Part shown: positions 45,280 to 56,869 of the stretch, in pieces
How the letters are laid out: every line of letters starts with the position of its first letter
How positions within the stretch are numbered: the first letter of the stretch is position 1
DNA from: Favolaschia claudopus
Lineage: Eukaryota > Basidiomycota > Agaricomycetes > Agaricales > Mycenaceae
Assembly (NCBI GenBank): GCA_037176885.1
Contig: JAWWNJ010000036.1
Location: 806,001-870,000 of the forward strand
Length of the DNA: 64,000 bases
Reading direction: 5' to 3'
Notes under the pieces: generated by a model
Database searches by the model: none
Told to the model about the DNA's origin: nothing
The model's input: only the letters and a program-made list of their open reading frames with translations
Position numbers and translations under genes: made by a program

Positions 45280-46176
45280 TCAAGCACCCAACGGCGTCCA
45301 TCGTCCGCGCTCGATATCTTCCTTGACTTTTTTCGCAACATCATATGGAGCTTCGCCAAAGTGGTCCACCTTTTCAATCCAATCCTTTTCTACTTGTGTG
45401 CTCTCCAATCCTCTGATATTGTTCTGATATGGATAGCGTCCAAAGCGATCGACAATGGGCTTGTGCACATCCATCAACTTCATCATCCAGTAAGTCCAAG
45501 ACGCTGCGGTGACGCCTTCATCGACCGGCGGTCCTTCTTCTATCATGCGCGGAAACGCAAAGATATCGGACAATATTTTGCCTCTGTCGGCGCGATTGGG
45601 ATCGACTTGGCCAATCATCTCTTCGACGACCCGCCGCGTTTCGTCCGAAAAGGCGAGGGCTATCGTTTGCCCATGTGGTGTTCCATTATGAACAAGGGGT
45701 GCACCAAGCCAGAGGCGGAGCAGGATACAGAAGTCAAAGGACATGCTGTCCTTATTCGTTTCCCATAAATCAGGTCTATGCTGAGTTGGGAGAGCCAGCC
45801 AGCTCTCTGCGAGCCGGTGAGAAACGATGTCGAAGTAGGAGTTGACGTAGCGACCGTCCGTAGAAGACATGCTACATAGTGCGCGGGGTGCCTGGTCTAT
45901 GACGAGTTGTAAACCAAGGCATTGCAGGGCGAAGTCTGGGTCGGATGGGGAGGGCAAAAACTCCATCATATCCGGCATGTTGTTCAAGCCAACCTGACTG
46001 AGAGTCAGTAACACAGGCCAGAGGCGCTTCTGAATTTTGTCTTTGAAGGCAAGAGACATAAAGTCCCGGCTGGCCTGGGTAAAATCGATTGGTCCTCTCT
46101 TCGAGAAAGGAATCCGGGCTTCGACCATGAAATGGAATAATTCGGCGTTCAGGATACGTTTGAGTTCATCCGCCAT
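45280..46176 (-). CDS. DUF924-like (TPR-like) protein
   Basis: A single-exon protein of 298 aa. Similarity is to the DUF924 family, known from bacteria and fungi, with a helical TPR-like fold and no established reaction. Supporting segments are ASRDFMSLAFKDKIQKRLWP, the core QLVIDQAPRALCSM, RLAESWLALPTQHRPDLW, and the late motif DRFGRYPYQNNIRGLES that resembles the family's F-G-R-[FY]-P-x-[RQ]-N signature. No signal peptide or membrane segment. The core aspartate-glutamine pair in place of the usual L-D-Q-F-P-R is conserved as IDQAPR. It is an intronless gene among intron-rich neighbours. Family assignment is reasonable; function is unknown. Confidence 0.7.
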   Translation of the reverse strand: MADELKRILNAELFHFMVEARIPFSKRGPIDFTQASRDFMSLAFKDKIQKRLWPVLLTLSQVGLNNMPDMMEFLPSPSDPDFALQCLGLQLVIDQAPRALCSMSSTDGRYVNSYFDIVSHRLAESWLALPTQHRPDLWETNKDSMSFDFCILLRLWLGAPLVHNGTPHGQTIALAFSDETRRVVEEMIGQVDPNRADRGKILSDIFAFPRMIEEGPPVDEGVTAASWTYWMMKLMDVHKPIVDRFGRYPYQNNIRGLESTQVEKDWIEKVDHFGEAPYDVAKKVKEDIERGRWTPLGA

Positions 46177-46750
46177 AGTGCTGTTAGGTTATGTTACAGG
46201 CTGTTCCCTCGAGAAACCGAGAAAATGAGGCGTAGCAGGCGGCTACCGCAGGATGTTGGTGGAGGAAGAGGTACGTTCTTCGGTCTTTGGTCGGTGCCCG
46301 TCGGTCCGACGGTCCCGTTTTGCATGGATCAACAATTTCCTTTCTTGGAAGCATTTTGATTCGAAAGTCGAATGAAGAGTGTTGAGCCTGTAAAGTACAG
46401 GAAATTCTCATAATCGATATACATTTTATGCTCGGTGGATTGACAGTAACACAATACTTGACTTTCAAGATCAATCTGCTCGGGGTTACATAGGGTCACC
46501 ATACAGTCGGAAGAAAACAAACTCTACACTCTAGCATTACAAAGCCTGCTTCACATCCGTATAATAATCTACTTGAGTAATATTGTATGAGTTGGGGGGA
46601 GGGTGAAAATTTCAAGTCTGGGTCAGCCGTCAAGTTGTGCAACCTGCCACATCTCATCTAAACCATTTTTTCCAAGTCCAAAACTGTTTGACCAGTAATG
46701 ATCGAAATCTCTGCATTTAAATCAGCATGTACGAAACGGGTGTTGCAAAA
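46177..46750. other. Intergenic region
   Basis: About 570 bp between two minus-strand genes. It holds the DUF924 promoter and the regulator's 3' end. Nothing else recognised. Confidence 0.4.
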
Positions 46751-49721
46751 TCAGAAAACTGACGCGGATTCCGATGGGGCCGCCATCCATATCGACATAA
46801 GATCATTATTGGGATCCGCTGAACCACCTTCTGTGAAAGATGGGTCCATAGACGATGTGCCTGCAGAGTCCGTATACATGTCGCGAGTGTTCCAGAAGTC
46901 ATACAGCGAGCCGGGTGCGGTGTAGTCACTGGTAATGTCGCCGGCGGTGGAACGCGAATCCAAATCATCAGATTTCAATCCGTCGGCCTTGTGATAGTGG
47001 GCTATGTTTTCGGGGGAGATTGCACCATCGAAACATGTTATCTCGCTGAGAAGTTCCCACAACCGTCCGATCGGCTGTGACCTATACTGCAATTGAGATC
47101 GGCCTCAGAGAAATTGCAAACAATTACTTACCTGGATTCACCATCTTTCAGAAAGTCCAGAGCGATCCTGACTTGCGCCATATCCTTACTCGCTTCCATT
47201 GATGTACCCGACTTCTTGTTTCCCAGCGTATAGAGCACTAGAATGATTCCCGAGACGAAAACCGGAGTCTAGAAACAATGTCACCATGATGCAGCAATCG
47301 GTCATTGCGGCTGGCAAAACATACGGCGAGGGTAGATGACGGAACCCGCTGTCGCTTCTTGTGCCAAATATCTGCAGTATTGATTATAGTACGGGCGGCG
47401 TTTGCGCAGATGGAGAATGAAGGGATGCCATAGGTTGTTGTCTTCTGAATATGGTGCCGGTGGGCCTGACACATATATGAGATGGTTCAAAAGAAGCAAT
47501 GAGGAAAGGACATACCGTTATCAGAGTATAATTATAAAACATGTGCAGCTCGGCGGCTTGATCGAAAAAGATGCCCTCAGGTGGATGCTCAGGATTCCAC
47601 ACCACTATAAGAGTATGAAAATAGGCAATGAAGATAGGATAGTGAGCGTACAATGTTGCGGAAGAGAATCCAGGAAATCATTCAGGGACGAATCGAGATC
47701 AGCAATGGCCCGACTCTCCCACTCGGGTCCATCCCATCCCATCCTCATCTTTGCCTTCTTCGAGGCATAGATCTTCCGGAATGCATCCCCTAGAATCTAT
47801 CGCGGTTCCTAGTACGAGGACATTCGTGCTGAAATACAGATACTCACCTCACAAAGTCGCGAATGACAAATAAAATATGAAAGCTGCGACGGTTTTCCCG
47901 GGGGTTGAAGAAGGCCTCGATCCAAATATTCGTCGTCGACTTCTGCCGGCAGTGCCAAGTCATAGCTGAAGAAAAGTTGGACGCTCAGGATAACAGATCG
48001 GAGGAAGAATTTCGCACTCTTCTGGGTGTAAACTCATCGGACGTCCATTGAACAAGCATATCGTTCGCTCCAGAGAGATGAAGGCCCTGTTTGATGCGTT
48101 TCAACAGTCGAATCAACAATTGGCGAGGGTAGACATACCAGAAAGCTCGCTTCCATAACTCGTCTTTTAAATCAGGCATTTTACTTTCGGGCGTTTTCCT
48201 ATGAACTCCACGTTGGAGGAGGCACCGGATGCCGAGTCCCTGTACAACTGTTAAGAGATAGTGTGCATTCTTCCAGACTACCTACCAGGTGAAACCACGA
48301 GTTTTGGGGCATAGACGATGAGATCACGTATAGCGTAAGCAGCTAGTAACATTGATCAATGCACGGTGTGTATGAGATCATGCGCCAGCTACGTACGCCG
48401 CACATCTGTACTTCGTGTATGGTCGGCGCAACCATTGCCCGCCGCATTTTCGTTTGAGATGCGAATTTCCATCCGGCAGATAAACCAGAGTCGCCGTCGA
48501 CAAAGACACGAGGGTCGTTTGAGTACTGTAATACAGTCAACAAGCATAACACCAGCGCGGGGAGGCCCTCACCCAAGACGCCAGTGCGCAAACCGCGAGT
48601 AAAGTCCCTCCGAAGTCCTTGTTAGTCAGGTGTAAACCTTCAGCTACTGAGCGCTCAAATGAGGGATGATGCAAAATGGGGAAGATTGGATGGATATTGG
48701 CGAAATAGAGACCGAGGAGCGAGAATATCAAGTCGTTTGGAGGATAGATATAATCCGGCGGCGCCCGCATGTCATCATCTAGACCTCCTTTCTCCCACTA
48801 AAACAATGGGGACACATTAAACGAGCTTCATAGCTGGAACAATAGACTTGCCGGTAGCACGTTCCAAAAGAAAGCACGTCGAAAATGTGGTGACGGGCGT
48901 CTCCCGAGATACTTCTCCTTCATCTATAGTGCATTCAAGTCGTCAGTACAAAATGTGATGTGAATAACACATCGAAGCCGTACTTCGATAGCATTGGATG
49001 CGAGAGCGTAACTACTGGCAGCGCCAAAATACTTGTTTTTCAAACCTTCCTCTGGTTGGATGGTCAACAGGCTAAAGCTGGTGACGATATCGGTAGGGAC
49101 ATCTGGGTCATCGGGAGGCTCTTTGGAGTCAGAAGACGTGTGATCACTCTCCGGACTGGTGTGTTGGAACACGGAACCGGCGGTTGAATCAGAATCCCCT
49201 GATATTCGGGTCTGCAATGGCTGAGCGCAGAAAGAGCAAATTGAGCGTGAACGCAGTTGAACTTTCAGAGCTTCAATTTCTTTCTTCAGCTGATTTATTG
49301 TCCTTGAAGCATGAGGTTGAAAATTCTGGCCACCTAAACCGTTGAGCACCTACGTATTTTTTGTTTCCTTTGGGCCACGCTTCTGATAAGGTCGTTGGTA
49401 CGTGCATGTTGTCCCGAAGGCCACACAGTTGGAGCAGCTGCCGCCGAGATTAGTAGTACTGGAACCATCACCTTGAAGTAATTCAGTTCAATCTTCATCC
49501 AATAGTTGTGTCCTTACATCGGCCTGTTCCGAACGAATGAGCCTCGCCGTCATCAACAAGACATCTTTTCGCTTACTCTTTCGAACCCTACAAAAATCGC
49601 AACTTCGTGGTTGTCTTCTCTGCTTCGATGATATGTTATGAAAGTTAGACCCCGCCTCCGCCAATGGTCCTTGGGCAGAGCTAGACATGAAGGCGGAGAC
49701 AGAGAACGATGCCGAACTCAT
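46751..49721 (-). CDS. Zn2Cys6 transcription factor with an apparent 6-nt exon
   Basis: A nuclear regulator with roughly a dozen exons. Exon 1 (49721-49577) ends in SCDFCRVRK. A 6-nt exon (49523-49518) and exon 3 (from 49471) then restore SRCDG, giving CDFCRVRKSRCDG, followed by SCSNCVAFGTTCTY. This is a full six-cysteine cluster. A coiled-coil-like helix (INQLKKEIEALKVQLRS) and a Ser/Glu-rich linker follow. The fungal-specific regulatory domain is recognisable in LIFSLLGLYFANIHPIFPIL, HHPSFERSV, LLAVCALASWV, and LKDELWKRAFW. The last exon encodes PIGRLWELLSEITCFDG and an acidic Asp/Ser-rich tail ending PSESASVF. The organisation resembles Agaricomycete regulators of the Fungal_trans (PF04082) class; targets unknown. 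Middle exons between 47100 and 48600 are approximate. Confidence 0.82.
49518..49523 (-). other. Inferred 6-nt microexon in a Zn2Cys6 gene
   Basis: GCCGAT on the minus strand, preceded by CAG and followed by GTAAGG. Flanking introns are 53 nt (49576-49524, GTAAGC...CAG) and 46 nt (49517-49472, GTAAGG...AAG). Including it restores the frame and the third cysteine of the zinc cluster. Skipping it puts Ser where that Cys belongs and shortens the spacing between the cysteines. Confidence 0.7.
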
Positions 49722-49909
49722 TCGTAAAGTGATTGCCGGGAATGATCGATGATCGCTACGTCAAACTTTTGCAAACCAAAATGTTCAAAATCTAGTTACT
49801 CGAAAATAAATAGTTTATGTTACGCATAGAATACATTTAGTAAGACGTGAGCAGCCCGCAAATGAACGTCTGTCGATTCATGATCAGAATATACATATCC
49901 TCAGCGTGA

Positions 49910-51563
49910 TTACGCGGAATTGAACCATAGTTTTCCCCCGTCAAACAGTTGAAACGGGGAGCGGTTCCGAGATATCTGAATTTGCCTTTGAGGCTTGAGA
50001 GAATTGTATCCTCGATTTGATGAATTACTTACTTTATTTTTCTTCAACCTCATTTCCACGAGCTCGGTCAATTCACGATCAGAGAATATTTCCCTCGTTA
50101 TTGTTACGACCGGCGGCTGGCTTCGCGTATTGCCTCCAGGTAGGCTGCTTTCACGTATCATGCTTTGATAAAATGGAAGATCCACAGAGCTTGACACATC
50201 TCCTCGGCCGCCCACAATCCGCATTCGCGAGTTGAGAACGGCGAGCATTGTGTTGGCATAGAGCTTGGGGAGTAGCACGCCAGCTGTGAAGAAATATGGC
50301 TCGCTTGGAAAGGAGAAAAACAGCGCTAGATTGATGAATGCTACCGCCGCTAAATACCAGGAACATGAGTACATCATATTAAACAATCCGAAACTTACCA
50401 GTCAAGGATCCAGTCTCGATGGTTAGACGTATCAGTTTCACGACCAGCATATGAGTTCGTCGGAGTCCTGTATCATTTTTTAATAGCTTCAGTACCATTC
50501 AGTTATGATTCAAGACGGGTAATTGGGGAACACAAACATAACATGTCACGGCAACTGCGATGATAATATCACTCAAAGCAGCTCCGCCAAGCCATAACTG
50601 AAAAGGTTTGGAGCCTGAGATCATTGAAGGTCGATGGCATGAACTCACTGCAGATATCACGGAGTTTCTCGTCGTATGCGGAGGTGGAACGACTCCAACT
50701 AGAATATGATCACTCCTAGTTCAGTGGCTTTTTGTCGGGATTCGAAAGTACCTTGTTGCGAAAAACTTCCGTTCATGATTCCGCTGATACTACTCAACAG
50801 AGAGACCTGTGATGTTTTAGCAATAGCATGCTAAAATCGAGTGTTGTGAAGACGTACGGCAACGATCAACGAGGGAAGGACCCAAGACCTTGACAGCAGG
50901 TATACGCGATACGCGTAGAAGGTTTGCGCAATGAAGGCAACTAGTTGCAGTTATAGCCACTACACAGATAGAAAGCGGAATATACGACACCAATACCACT
51001 CATGACGGGAATTGTTAGCCAGTCAAAATGAACGCCTCGCAAGGTATTCGAGTTGCCGAAGCCCGTGCCGAAATTCGTGAATGCGTCGTGTGTCATTAAA
51101 ATCGTTTGAACTACTTCGATCAAGTAAACACCATACACGAGGCATTGAATGAGCTTTCGGTCGTTTGGAAAAGCGCGGTAATAATTATCTGTAGTGTTAT
51201 TTAGTATTTTCTGTACAATGTGCGAACTTTCCAGGCCAAACTTGCAAAGCTGAAGAGTAAGCATTCCAAAGAGCCCCCAATGGAGGAGATATCCGATTAT
51301 CTGAGCGAATATTGTAGATTTCTTTTGGGAAAAAATGGTCAAACGTACCACAGGGCCAGACCTGGCGCAGGTTGGTCAGGAGAAATTCGGAAAAGGGCAA
51401 GGGATGGGACCAACAATTGTGCAATTTGCAGGTCAGAGGAAGGGGGAACAGGATTCATGGCTGGCGAAAGCTGTGGGCCACCGCTGAGATGCGTACTTAT
51501 GAATATGCGCGGAAGTGCATCATGAGACGGTACAGTGGAGTGAGATCCCGGAGCAGATGTCAT
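49910..51563 (-). CDS. DUF6534-type multi-pass membrane protein
   Basis: A seven-helix membrane protein family common in mushrooms and without known function. The best block is the exon containing IIGYLLHWGLFGMLTLQ, then FPNDRKLIQCLVYGVYLIEV and VQTILMTHDAFTNFGTGFG, followed by LTIPVMSGIGVVYSAFY. These match the family's first helices and its THDAF-type motif. Further hydrophobic exons occur near 50870-50990, 50510-50640 and 50270-50390 (YLAAVAFINLALFFSF). A polar tail contains VEMRLKKNK. The N-terminus is not settled: a short exon encoding SGPV precedes IIGYLL, and MTSAPGSHSTVPSHD at 51563 is a likely but unjoined start. A GTAAGT close to the end may add another exon past 49910. Codirectional with the upstream regulator, but nothing links them functionally. 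Confidence 0.7.
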
Positions 51564-52749
51564 CTCCACCTTGCTCAACGCTCAAGTTGTAGCAATGTCT
51601 GTAGAGGTGCATTCCTGCATTGACAACTGGAGTCTACTGAGCGGAGAACCATTGTTGTTATGAATGGAACTGAATCGAATTAGAGAGCGTGACACTTGCC
51701 TCCGCAGGAAATAACGCAATGCCTGAGAATTCACCGAACACTGCATGCCGTCGAAAATAGTCAGAGTTCATCTTGATGGCTTTTCCGGCTGAAAGAAAAA
51801 CCGTCGAGAAGACAGAAGACAGGACTTGGGCACAGCTTGGCTCCGGTTAGCTAACCAGAAAAAGTTGCTATAGAATCGGAAGTATAAACAGGAATGCAAA
51901 GGACAGCGTAATTTAAAGCTCGAGCGGAGCAGTCCCAGGACGAAATGGGAAAAGCCATACTCGTCTCAAGTTGCGTGTTGTTCCAAATCCAGCAATAGTG
52001 CTGCTGCAATGGCTGAAGCCCATCTTGATGGCAGCCAGTAGATTGGGGCGGAGAGTTCTCAGCAGCGAGGATACAGAAGCGTACGTTCAAACTCTTGACT
52101 CTTCTGAAGCACTAAATCGTCAAGGTTCGCGCATGAAGATATAGATTGTCCTCGCCGCTGTTCTTCTCCCCCACGACCACCCCATCGCCTAGCGATCCCC
52201 CTCAGTCCTGATGCAGCTGCGAGGGCCAGATTGGAACGGCACCGAACCGAAGAGTCTCGGAGTGGAAATCCGCAGGTTATAAGGACGTATGGTGGTAAAG
52301 GGGGCGAGCGACTTCGAGGGGTTCCACGACTCGCTCGCATCCGCGTCGTTGTCTGCTTATAATTCAGCTTCCAATGTGCCAATTGAGACAGTCATTTTAC
52401 TGTAACCTAGACTGGGCAGGTCCCCAACAGACTCCTGTCCAGCTGGTGGAGGAAGGAAGTTAGTGGGCTCAGTACACGGCATGCGTCGCTGTCGGCTCTT
52501 GACTTGGCACCAGGAGAAGATGGGCGAGAGATCGGAGGAGATCGGCGGCGTGGCATCTTATCCGAAGGTAAAACGAGTCGGGGCCAGTTTGGAGACACTA
52601 TGCCGGCCGGGCTATGAAAGGCATTGTGAATATCTCCGTAACCCTCAGCGTAACCTCCATAATTCTGAAAGCGCAAGGGAGTCAATTTCGTCGGGTAGGG
52701 GCCTAGAAAAAGCATCAGACGAACCTATAATCTGCTCATTCCCTCATCC
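51564..52749. other. Intergenic region without supported gene
   Basis: About 1.2 kb. Short open frames on both strands lack domains. It should hold the DUF6534 gene's promoter. Confidence 0.35.
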
Positions 52750-53470
52750 TTATTCCCTCATCCTCTCTCCATAATCCAACAAATACGCCACCAAAACCTT
52801 CAAATCCTCCGCCTTGGCATCCTGGCATCGTGTCTATGCGTCGGCTCGTCGACGCGGCGCGCAATGAGGTTCCCTCCCCACGGATGATACACCTCCCCGT
52901 TGGTCAACCTGACAACACATCGATTGAGCGGCGACCCGTCCTGCATAAGCATATCCCGCCAGCTCATCCGGGCCATCGAAACATCCCCAAGTGGAGATAT
53001 CTGTGGATTCACGCATTGCGTTGGCCAACTTGGCACCCAGATACGGATCCAAGAGCGCGCGATGGTGTCGACCTGTGTCGACGCCCGTCTAATTCAGGAA
53101 ATTCTGGGTCCGCGGCGTCAAGCTCCTGGCCGTACATCTCACATACGACCTTGACGAAGCGCGGGGTATCGCTGTCGTGAGGGAGGAGAATGGCGTCCGA
53201 GTCAATGACGAATCGGTCATCTTTATCGCGTTCCGCTTCTGCCCGAGTTTTGACGACAATCGGGAAGGGGTGCGGGAGGAGCGAGACACGCAAACTTGTG
53301 TTGCTTCCGGTCCTGAACGCATATTACAGGAGTCCATAGCGGTGATATCTTTTACAAAGCTGCACTGACCTGTTTTTGGTGCTCTTCGCTACAACAAATT
53401 TGAATTTTACAGCGAGAGCAGGGTTTGAGGGATGATTCCTTGAATACAGCCCATCTAAGCTCCAGCTGCG
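52750..53470 (-). pseudogene. Decayed MYND zinc-finger gene
   Basis: A damaged relative of the intact gene at 55575-56279. Matching pieces in order: CSRC...CCSEEHQKQ (MYND second half), an intron-like GTCAGT...CAG, KFACLAPPA, VVKTRAEAERD, DAILLPHDSDTPRFVKVV, HRALLDPYL, DGSPLNRCVVRLTNG, YHPWGGNLIARRVDEPT, and DAKAEDLKVLVAYLLDYG with TAA at 52750-52752. The pieces lie in different frames. One extra base falls between CLAPPA and VVKTR, another change lies near 53100, and there is a net loss of four bases before DAKAED. The first zinc-binding Cys pair and a usable start are missing. It lies on the same strand as the intact copy, with an F-box-like gene between, so a tandem or block duplication followed by decay is likely. 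Confidence 0.8.
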
Positions 53471-53860
53471 AGCCAACTGGTAGCATTGCGGAAAGTCGCG
53501 GACCCGCGGTACCAGTCAAGCGTTGATGGACGCCGAAATTTGCTTTTTCGCTCGTAAACAAGCTGCAGACGAAAAGCACAAGATTATAATTATAATGCCT
53601 TCACGGCGTAAGGCAGGCAAGCAGCGGGCGGTCAAATCAGCCACAGGAATCGGGGCTCAGCGACGCGTGAGGGTAAAAAAGCACGAAAAGTCACGGTCAC
53701 ATCATCGTCACAAACTCTCCGCTTGGTTTTTGCTCGTCCATTCCTTCAAACAGCAACAAAATTTCGAATTTATTGTCAACTCTTTTCGTGCCCGCTGAAT
53801 ACAAAGCGATAACGCCCAATCCTCATCCAAAACCCAACAAGAATTCCCCCGTCTGCGAGT
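53471..53860. other. Short intergenic spacer
   Basis: About 390 bp between the MYND pseudogene and the 3' end of the F-box-like gene. A short basic open frame on the plus strand (53596 onward) lacks support. Nothing else seen. Confidence 0.35.
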
Positions 53861-55001
53861 TCATGTCCATAGCGCTCCAAAACGCGGATGATTTGGCGGC
53901 GCGTACGCGCGCGTGCGGCGCCGCCACTGCGCCTCAAAAGGATCAGACCCCGAATAATACTCAATAAGAAAACCATGAGGAATCTCATGATCGACAGACG
54001 GAGTCGGAGTACTGTGAACCCGCGGTGGATCCAAGCGTCTCTGTTCGATGACTGTCTCGGCGCGCATCCAAACATCTGTGCGTCCTCGTAGATCCTTCAC
54101 CCAATCCGCCTCTGTGAATCCCTCATCCACGTACACGCATACGGCGCGAATATCGTCGACCTTAGGGACGCGAAACTGCGCCGTGTAGGCATCCACCTCG
54201 GAGGTGTAAAAGTGGACGAAGACCTGGAGGGTTGTGCACAGTTGCAGGACCTCCATGTAGAAGTTCACCATCCATACCCGGATGTCGGTGTATCCCCCAG
54301 GTATTGACACGTTGTCCGAGGAGAATGATACATGTGTGAGGGCGGGGAAGTGGGCGGCAAGGAACGAGGGCCAATGAATTGCTGTTACGTTGGGGACATC
54401 GCGGTCAAGGGCTTGGAAGTGGGTGATGGTGGCAAAGAATGGATGACCTCGCGATGGGAGATTGTCCACTAGTGGCTGGAGAGGCATGCTCAGCCGTCGC
54501 AGCTTCAGGGCGAAGAGAAGAGGGAAGATGGAGTGTGCGAGAGGCAGCTGATAGAAGAATACGTTGAAGTACAAGGTGTGTACTCCGGAGCAGAGCGGGA
54601 AGAGCAGCGCAGCGGTGCTGGTCTCCTCGGTGTAGAGATTTCGCACATGCTTGTGCAGGAAGTTTGGGGATTTGGGTTTGGGATAGCCCGTCCGAAATAA
54701 CCTTTTGGCAAGGTAGGACGGAAATTCCTGAGGGAGGTCGTCGTATTGCAGGAGAGCAAGAGCCGGGAGGGTGGTATGCTCTCCCAAGGCAGTGATGGTT
54801 TTGTATAGCATAGGTTCAATCCTATCAAACGTCGTCAAGATACGCTCGCAGTAAGTTGGGCCACCCTACTCACCACTGGTAGACTCTCATGCATACGAGC
54901 AAGAGAACGGGAATACATTCGGGTGCGGATTCTGCCGCGCTTTCGAAGATTGCGCGCTCAAGGTCAGGCGGAAAGTGAAAGAAGGGCTCCATATCACTCA
55001 T
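53861..55001 (-). CDS. F-box-like protein
   Basis: Exons 55001-54874 and 54821-53861 join in phase to 362 aa. The N-terminus MSDMEPFFHFPPDLERAIFE and VLLLVCMRVYQW are a short F-box-like segment, of the type found in many Agaricomycete proteins that continue WIEPMLYKTI. The rest is a folded region with leucine- and aromatic-rich strands (HTLYFNVFFYQLPL, LRRLSMPLQPLV, FPALTHVSFSSDN, VFVHFYTSEVDA). A C-terminal stretch is rich in Pro/His (PRVHSTPTPSVDHEIPHG). It probably serves as an adaptor in ubiquitin ligation, but this is inference from the family layout. It lies between the dead and the intact MYND genes. The open frame is clean. Confidence 0.75.
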
Positions 55002-55574
55002 GGCCGGTGGCATACAAGATGTCGAGGTAGAGAAGGTCCTGAAGGGCCTGAAACCAGTGAGCGGGTGGCCGGGGTGGAAGATACGAATTGGCTTACATGG
55101 TAAAGCGTTGCTGGGTGCGATAGTAGAGAGAAGATGGAGGTGCGAGCGAACCCACACACAATAACGATAAACAATCTGAATTTTGCCGAATTGTGCACGA
55201 AACAAATCCAAACAAACTCACTGTCCATTGTCCGTAGCACAGACAAGTGACACCCAGGGAAGGACTTGAACTGCGTCGGGAAAAAAAAACTCGGGCTTTG
55301 ATGCATCGTGAAAATTTCTATCGCGCTAGAGAGGCGCCACTCTAGATAGTAAGTGGCGGCAGCGTCTTCAAGCTGGGCGTTGACAGCAGTGCCAAAGCGC
55401 GGGTGGCCCTTTTTGCTGAGGTGGGGGCGGAAAAGGCGGCAGGAAAGGGCATGAGGTGCGACAGAAAAAAATATCATTCTCGTAGTACAAACAACTGGAT
55501 TTGTTATCTGAATCAAACTGGGGAATGATTCAGGGTATGAAATTGGGCGAAAAAAAAAACAACTCATACCTATA
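55002..55574. promoter_or_regulatory. Spacer between F-box-like start and MYND stop
   Basis: About 570 bp with both neighbours on the minus strand. Several poly-A/T runs (55268-55288, 55550-55560). A long open frame that crosses here (55606-54998) has no family support and overlaps both genes' ends, so it is not called. Confidence 0.4.
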
Positions 55575-56279
55575 TCAACGACCAAACTCTCTCGCCGCCT
55601 TTCCATAGTCCAGCAAATACGCGACTATGACACGCAAATCCTCCGCCTTGGCGTCTTTGCAACGAGCCACCATACTGGTCGGCTCGTCAACCCGATACGC
55701 AATGAGGTTCCCTCCCCAGGGATGATAAGCCTTCCCATCCGTCAATTTGATGACGCAGCGGTTGAGAGGCGAGCCGTCGCGCAGAAACATATCCCCCCAC
55801 ACCAGCGATAGGGTGTATCCGAGCGCTGGGCCATCATATCCCATTGTCGCGATATCTGCGGCTTCGCGGCCCTTGAAAAATGGAGTTAACAGGGCGCGGT
55901 GATTGACTCCTCGAGGCCAGTCGTCGTAGGAGTCTTCGTACATCTCACAAACGACCTTGACGAAACACGGGGTCTCGCTGTCCCAGGGAAGCAGGATGGC
56001 GTCGATGACGAATTTGGTGTCGCCGTCGCGTTCTGCTTCTGCGCGAGTCTTGACGACGTCGCGGAGCGCCACGGCGGGAGGTAGACAAGCAGTTTTGTGC
56101 TTCTTCCAGTCCTTATATCGGCCATACCTCAGCTCCGCTGTCGCCAATTTGATATCGCTTACCTGTTTCTGGTGTTCAGCGCTACAATAGAATCTGGCCA
56201 TACAACGAGAGCATTTCTTTGCTGTCAACTTTTTGCATACAGCGCATTTGTCTTGAGGTGCAGGGTTCTTTGAAGGCAT
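55575..56279 (-). CDS. MYND-type zinc-finger protein
   Basis: A protein of 217 aa if a 51-nt, frame-neutral intron (56162-56112) is removed, or 234 aa if it is retained. Removal is preferred because it brings HQKQ next to DWKKHKTAC, completing the MYND pattern: CAVC, CSRC, YCSAEH and H-x3-C. MYND fingers bind proline-rich partners or act in protein contacts. Downstream is a conserved segment VVKTRAEAERDGDTKFVID, SETPCFVKVVCEMY, DGSPLNRCVIKLTDG and YHPWGGNLIAYRVDEPT, which I do not recognise as a named domain. The C-terminus (AEDLRVIVAYLLDYG) is also present in the pseudogene. One zinc ligand is His instead of Cys, which is common in fungal members. Function unknown. Confidence 0.8.
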   Translation of the reverse strand: MPSKNPAPQDKCAVCKKLTAKKCSRCMARFYCSAEHQKQVSDIKLATAELRYGRYKDWKKHKTACLPPAVALRDVVKTRAEAERDGDTKFVIDAILLPWDSETPCFVKVVCEMYEDSYDDWPRGVNHRALLTPFFKGREAADIATMGYDGPALGYTLSLVWGDMFLRDGSPLNRCVIKLTDGKAYHPWGGNLIAYRVDEPTSMVARCKDAKAEDLRVIVAYLLDYGKAAREFGR

Positions 56280-56869
56280 GAATTTGGGTGAGATTCAAGC
56301 GCGGGCGGCGTCAGGCGAGGATAGAGTGGTGTTTGTGACTTCTCAGGGTAAATATATCGCAGTCGAGAGCGTCCTAAAAGATTGCATCGTTGAAGAGCGC
56401 CTAGCAAGTCAGGCAGTGAAGCTAAGCATGAAAGTATCATAGTTTCTCGACCAGTGACGGGGACGCTGGAGAGTTTTGACACTGAGATTGGCCTTTGTCG
56501 ACGGCGTGCATCCCAGGGCCGGATTCGGCGCCCTCGAATCTCGCAGTTCGAGACCTCGGAGGCTTCACGGCCCCGTTGGCCTTGGTGGCTCGCTCCAGCG
56601 CTGGCACATGAGCCGAATACATCGTCGGACCTCGTCCAACGTCGACGTCGGTTAAAAGTTAAAAAAAGTCGCGAGGTGTCTCACGCGTACGGCTCGGTCC
56701 TCGCTGCCAACAATATATTTAATTTATTACGAGTCTTTACGAGTCCTGTGGATGATTTTACGTTTTTCTGGATGGAAAAAAATACAGGCATGCAAGTTGG
56801 GCAAGTACACTATGTGGATAAGTAGTCGCTAGAATGAGGTCAACCACAGATACTGTGCAGGAACTCTTT
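56280..56869. other. Intergenic region
   Basis: About 590 bp, both neighbours on the minus strand. It holds the MYND promoter. No gene supported. Confidence 0.4.

Noticed and set aside
54998..55606. 202-aa open frame between F-box and MYND genes
   Set aside because: It overlaps the ends of both supported genes and has no family features.
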